In this document: piece by piece, positions 5,922 through 7,536 of the stretch | Numbering within the stretch: position 1 is the first letter of the stretch | How the letters are laid out: the number at the start of each line of letters is the position of its first letter | NCBI GenBank assembly: GCA_947383275.1 | Contig: CANDCW010000100.1 | Span: forward strand, 1-7,536 | DNA: 7,536 nt | Direction: 5' to 3' | Origin: an uncultured Bacillota bacterium | Lineage (GTDB): Bacteria; Bacillota; Clostridia; Oscillospirales; Oscillospiraceae | The notes under the pieces: generated by a model | What the model was told of the DNA's origin: nothing | Seen by the model: only the letters and a program-made list of their open reading frames with translations | The model's database searches: none | Made by a program: the position numbers and the translations under genes

Positions 5922-6524
5922 ATGGCTAGAAATATGCAGCCCATCGCCAAGCGGTGCAAGGCGCTGAACCTGTCCCCCGCCGCCATGGGCTATGCCAAGA
6001 AGACGACCAACCGCAACCCCAAGGGCCAGATGCGCAAGAAGCAGTCTGAGTACGCCATGCAGATGACCGAGAAGCAGAAGGTCAAGTTTGTCTACGGCAT
6101 CATGGAGAAGCAGTTCCATATGTATTATGAGAAGGCGTCCCGGATGCAGGGCAAGACGGGCGAAAATCTGCTTACCATGATTGAGCGCCGCCTGGACAAC
6201 GTGGTGTACCGCCTGGGCTTTGCCATGACCCGCCGGGAGGCCCGCCAGCTCACCACCCACGGCCACTTTACCGTTAACGGACAGCGGGTGGACGTGCCCT
6301 CTTACCTGGTTAAGGTGGGCGACGTGATTGAGGTACGGGAGAAGAGCCGTTCCTCCGTCAAGTTTAAGCGCCTGACTGGCGAGGACGCCCCTATGGTCAA
6401 TGTGCCCAAGTGGCTGGACCGCACTAAGAATACCCTCCAAGGCACTGTTGTTGCAATGCCCGTTCGGGAAGACATTGACTTCCCCGTGGAAGAGCACCTC
6501 ATCGTCGAGCTGTATTCTAAGTAA
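5922..6524 (+). CDS. rpsD: 30S ribosomal protein S4, cysteine-poor (zinc-free) form
   Basis: The 200-residue protein is S4, a primary 16S rRNA binder that nucleates 30S assembly. The S4-type RNA-binding domain spans about 88-150 (ERRLDNVVYRLGFAMTRREA, then HGHFTVNGQRVDVPSYLVKVGD). The ending PVEEHLIVELYSK is typical. The N-terminus has only one cysteine (C12, in IAKRCKALNLSP). The other cysteines of the zinc-binding form are absent, so this is the C-minus type found in many Firmicutes. AAGGAGG at 5906-5912 lies 9 nt before the ATG. In other bacteria S4 represses its own operon by binding a leader RNA. Whether that holds here cannot be seen. Confidence 0.98.
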   Translation: MARNMQPIAKRCKALNLSPAAMGYAKKTTNRNPKGQMRKKQSEYAMQMTEKQKVKFVYGIMEKQFHMYYEKASRMQGKTGENLLTMIERRLDNVVYRLGFAMTRREARQLTTHGHFTVNGQRVDVPSYLVKVGDVIEVREKSRSSVKFKRLTGEDAPMVNVPKWLDRTKNTLQGTVVAMPVREDIDFPVEEHLIVELYSK

Positions 6525-6537
6525 CTCTTTCCGGTGC

Positions 6538-6584
6538 GGGGGCCGGCGGCCCCAACCGCCTGTTTTTGACGGGCGGCCGTTTCC
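6538..6584 (+). terminator. GC-rich overlapping hairpins, possible weak terminator or attenuator
   Basis: Just after rpsD three exclusive structures are possible. GGGGCC 6539-6544 pairs with GGCCCC 6548-6553 (6 pairs). GGCGG 6545-6549 pairs with CCGCC 6556-6560 and is followed by TGTTTTTG, which resembles an intrinsic terminator with a short stem. CCGCCTGT 6556-6563 pairs with ACGGGCGG 6569-6576 (8 pairs, one G-U), with the T run in its loop and a poor tail CCGTTTCC. Partial termination before rpoA is plausible but unproven, because no stem is both long and followed directly by a long T run. Confidence 0.4.
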
Positions 6585-6648
6585 TATACGCGCTTGGAAC
6601 AGGCTGATTCAGACTTAGAGAACCCTCAGATATTGGTGAGCTGAAGAA

Positions 6649-6667
6649 GCGGCGCACCCTGCGCCGC
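6649..6667 (+). other. Perfect 8-bp hairpin just upstream of the rpoA ribosome binding site
   Basis: GCGGCGCA (6649-6656) and TGCGCCGC (6660-6667) are exact inverted repeats around a CCC loop. The stem ends 4 nt before AAAAGGAGGG (6672-6681), the rpoA binding site. It has no T run, so it is not a terminator. It may hold the binding site open, protect the 5' end of a processed rpoA message, or bind a regulator. These roles are inference. Confidence 0.55.
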
Positions 6668-6692
6668 CGAGAAAAGGAGGGTATTCCAGCAT

Positions 6693-7536
6693 ATGATAGA
6701 AATTGAAAAGCCCCGCATTGACTGTATTGAGAATCCCGGCGACGCCTCCTACGGCAAGTACGTGGTGGAGCCGCTGGAGCGGGGTTACGGTACAACTCTG
6801 GGCAACTCCCTGCGGCGCATCCTGCTGTCCTCCCTGCCCGGCACCGCAGTAACGTCCATCAAGATCTCCGGGGTTCAGCATGAATTTACCACCATTCCCG
6901 GGGTCAAGGAGGATGTCACTGAAATTGTCCTCAATGTAAAAGGGATTATTGCCAAGCTATACAGCGAGGGCACTAAAACCGTCCATATTGAGGCGGCCGG
7001 GGAGTGTAAGGTGACCGCTGGCGACATCAAGGCGGACGCCGATGTGGAGATCCTGAATCCGGACCTGCACATCGCCACCCTGGGCCCGGATGCCGCCTTG
7101 TCCATGGAGCTGACGCTGTCTCACGGCCGGGGCTATATCTCCGCCGATAAAAATAAGCCTGCCCAGTCCATCATCGGGGTGATCCCTGTGGACTCCATCT
7201 ATACTCCCGTCCGCAAGGTCAATTATACAGTGGAGAATACCCGTGTGGGCGATGCCACGGACTATGATAAGCTGACGCTGGAGGTGTGGACCAACGGCAC
7301 CATTGATGCCCGGGACGCCGTCTCCCTGGGGGCGCGCATCCTGTGCGATCACTTCACCTTGTTTACCGACCTGTCCGAGACCATGGGCAGCCGCTCTACC
7401 GTGGTGGAGAAGGCGGAGGCCCAGCGGGACAAGGTAATGGAGATGACCATTGACGACATGGACCTATCTGTCCGCTCTTATAACTGCCTGAAGCGGGCCA
7501 ACATCAACACGGTGGAGGACCTGATTTCCAAGACCG
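6693..7536 (+). CDS. rpoA: DNA-directed RNA polymerase subunit alpha (partial, 3' end cut by window)
   Basis: The frame encodes 281 complete residues of the alpha subunit, which dimerises to start RNA polymerase assembly and contacts promoters and activators. The N-terminal domain has the conserved start (MIEIEKPRIDCIEN), VEPLERGYGTTLGNSLRRIL (34-53 region) for dimerisation, and the block VNYTVENTRVG...YDKLTLEVWTNGTI. A linker around 238-257 leads to the C-terminal domain, where LSVRSYNCLKRANINTVEDL is visible. R261 corresponds to E. coli R265, the key DNA-contacting arginine. The rest of the C-terminal domain lies beyond base 7536. GGAGGG at 6676-6681 lies 11 nt before the ATG. rplQ would be expected next. 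Confidence 0.98.
   Translation, partial: MIEIEKPRIDCIENPGDASYGKYVVEPLERGYGTTLGNSLRRILLSSLPGTAVTSIKISGVQHEFTTIPGVKEDVTEIVLNVKGIIAKLYSEGTKTVHIEAAGECKVTAGDIKADADVEILNPDLHIATLGPDAALSMELTLSHGRGYISADKNKPAQSIIGVIPVDSIYTPVRKVNYTVENTRVGDATDYDKLTLEVWTNGTIDARDAVSLGARILCDHFTLFTDLSETMGSRSTVVEKAEAQRDKVMEMTIDDMDLSVRSYNCLKRANINTVEDLISKT

Noticed and set aside
5697..6497. A 266-residue open frame on the - strand opposite rpsK and rpsD
   Set aside because: It is low-information, His/Leu/Gly-rich and lacks domains. It mirrors the biased codons of S11 and S4.
6594..6622. Possible promoter for rpoA (TTGGAA at 6594-6599 with an AT-rich patch downstream)
   Set aside because: The best -10 candidate (TTAGAG at 6615-6620) is weak and only 15 nt from the -35-like box. 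The match is no better than chance for a gap of this size.
1..7536. A hidden mobile element, defence system or CRISPR array
   Set aside because: Genes are contiguous core translation and secretion genes with uniform codon style and no long repeats or transposase-like frames. The only gaps above 60 nt are 4915-4989 and 6525-6692, and neither holds a gene.

Overview
This window is one uninterrupted run of translation and secretion genes, all on the + strand: the end of the spc operon followed by the alpha operon. It suggests a GC-rich Gram-positive bacterium of the class Clostridia, most likely Oscillospirales/Oscillospiraceae. The grounds are the order secY-adk-map-KOW gene-infA-rpmJ-rpsM-rpsK-rpsD-rpoA, strong AGGAGG-type ribosome binding sites, the KOW gene between map and infA (typical of Firmicutes), rpsD kept inside the alpha operon (unlike Bacillus), a cysteine-poor S4, and strong use of G/C in third codon positions. 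The taxonomic call is inference.

Layout. Positions 1-55 hold the last codons of rplF (L6). Then come rplR (L18), rpsE (S5), rpmD (L30) and rplO (L15), with 11-17 nt gaps. secY follows rplO by 2 nt, then adk. map overlaps adk by 1 nt, the KOW gene overlaps map by 8 nt, and infA overlaps the KOW gene by 8 nt, starting at TTG. A 75-nt gap with an imperfect hairpin precedes rpmJ (L36). rpsM (S13), rpsK (S11) and rpsD (S4) are tightly packed. A 168-nt gap with GC-rich hairpins precedes rpoA, which runs off the right edge inside its C-terminal domain.

Together the genes supply both ribosomal subunits, initiation factor IF1, the RNA polymerase alpha subunit, the SecYEG channel, adenylate kinase for nucleotide balance, and methionine aminopeptidase for N-terminal processing of new proteins. 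Close spacing and overlaps imply cotranscription and, for secY, map, the KOW gene and infA, translational coupling.

The window is mostly ordinary core genome. I see no mobile element, CRISPR array, tRNA, phage gene or defence system, and no undescribed system. The points worth a second look are the non-ATG start of infA, the small poorly characterised KOW protein, the zinc-site loss in S4 beside an intact zinc site in L36, the longer SecY external loop, and the structured gaps before rpmJ and rpoA.
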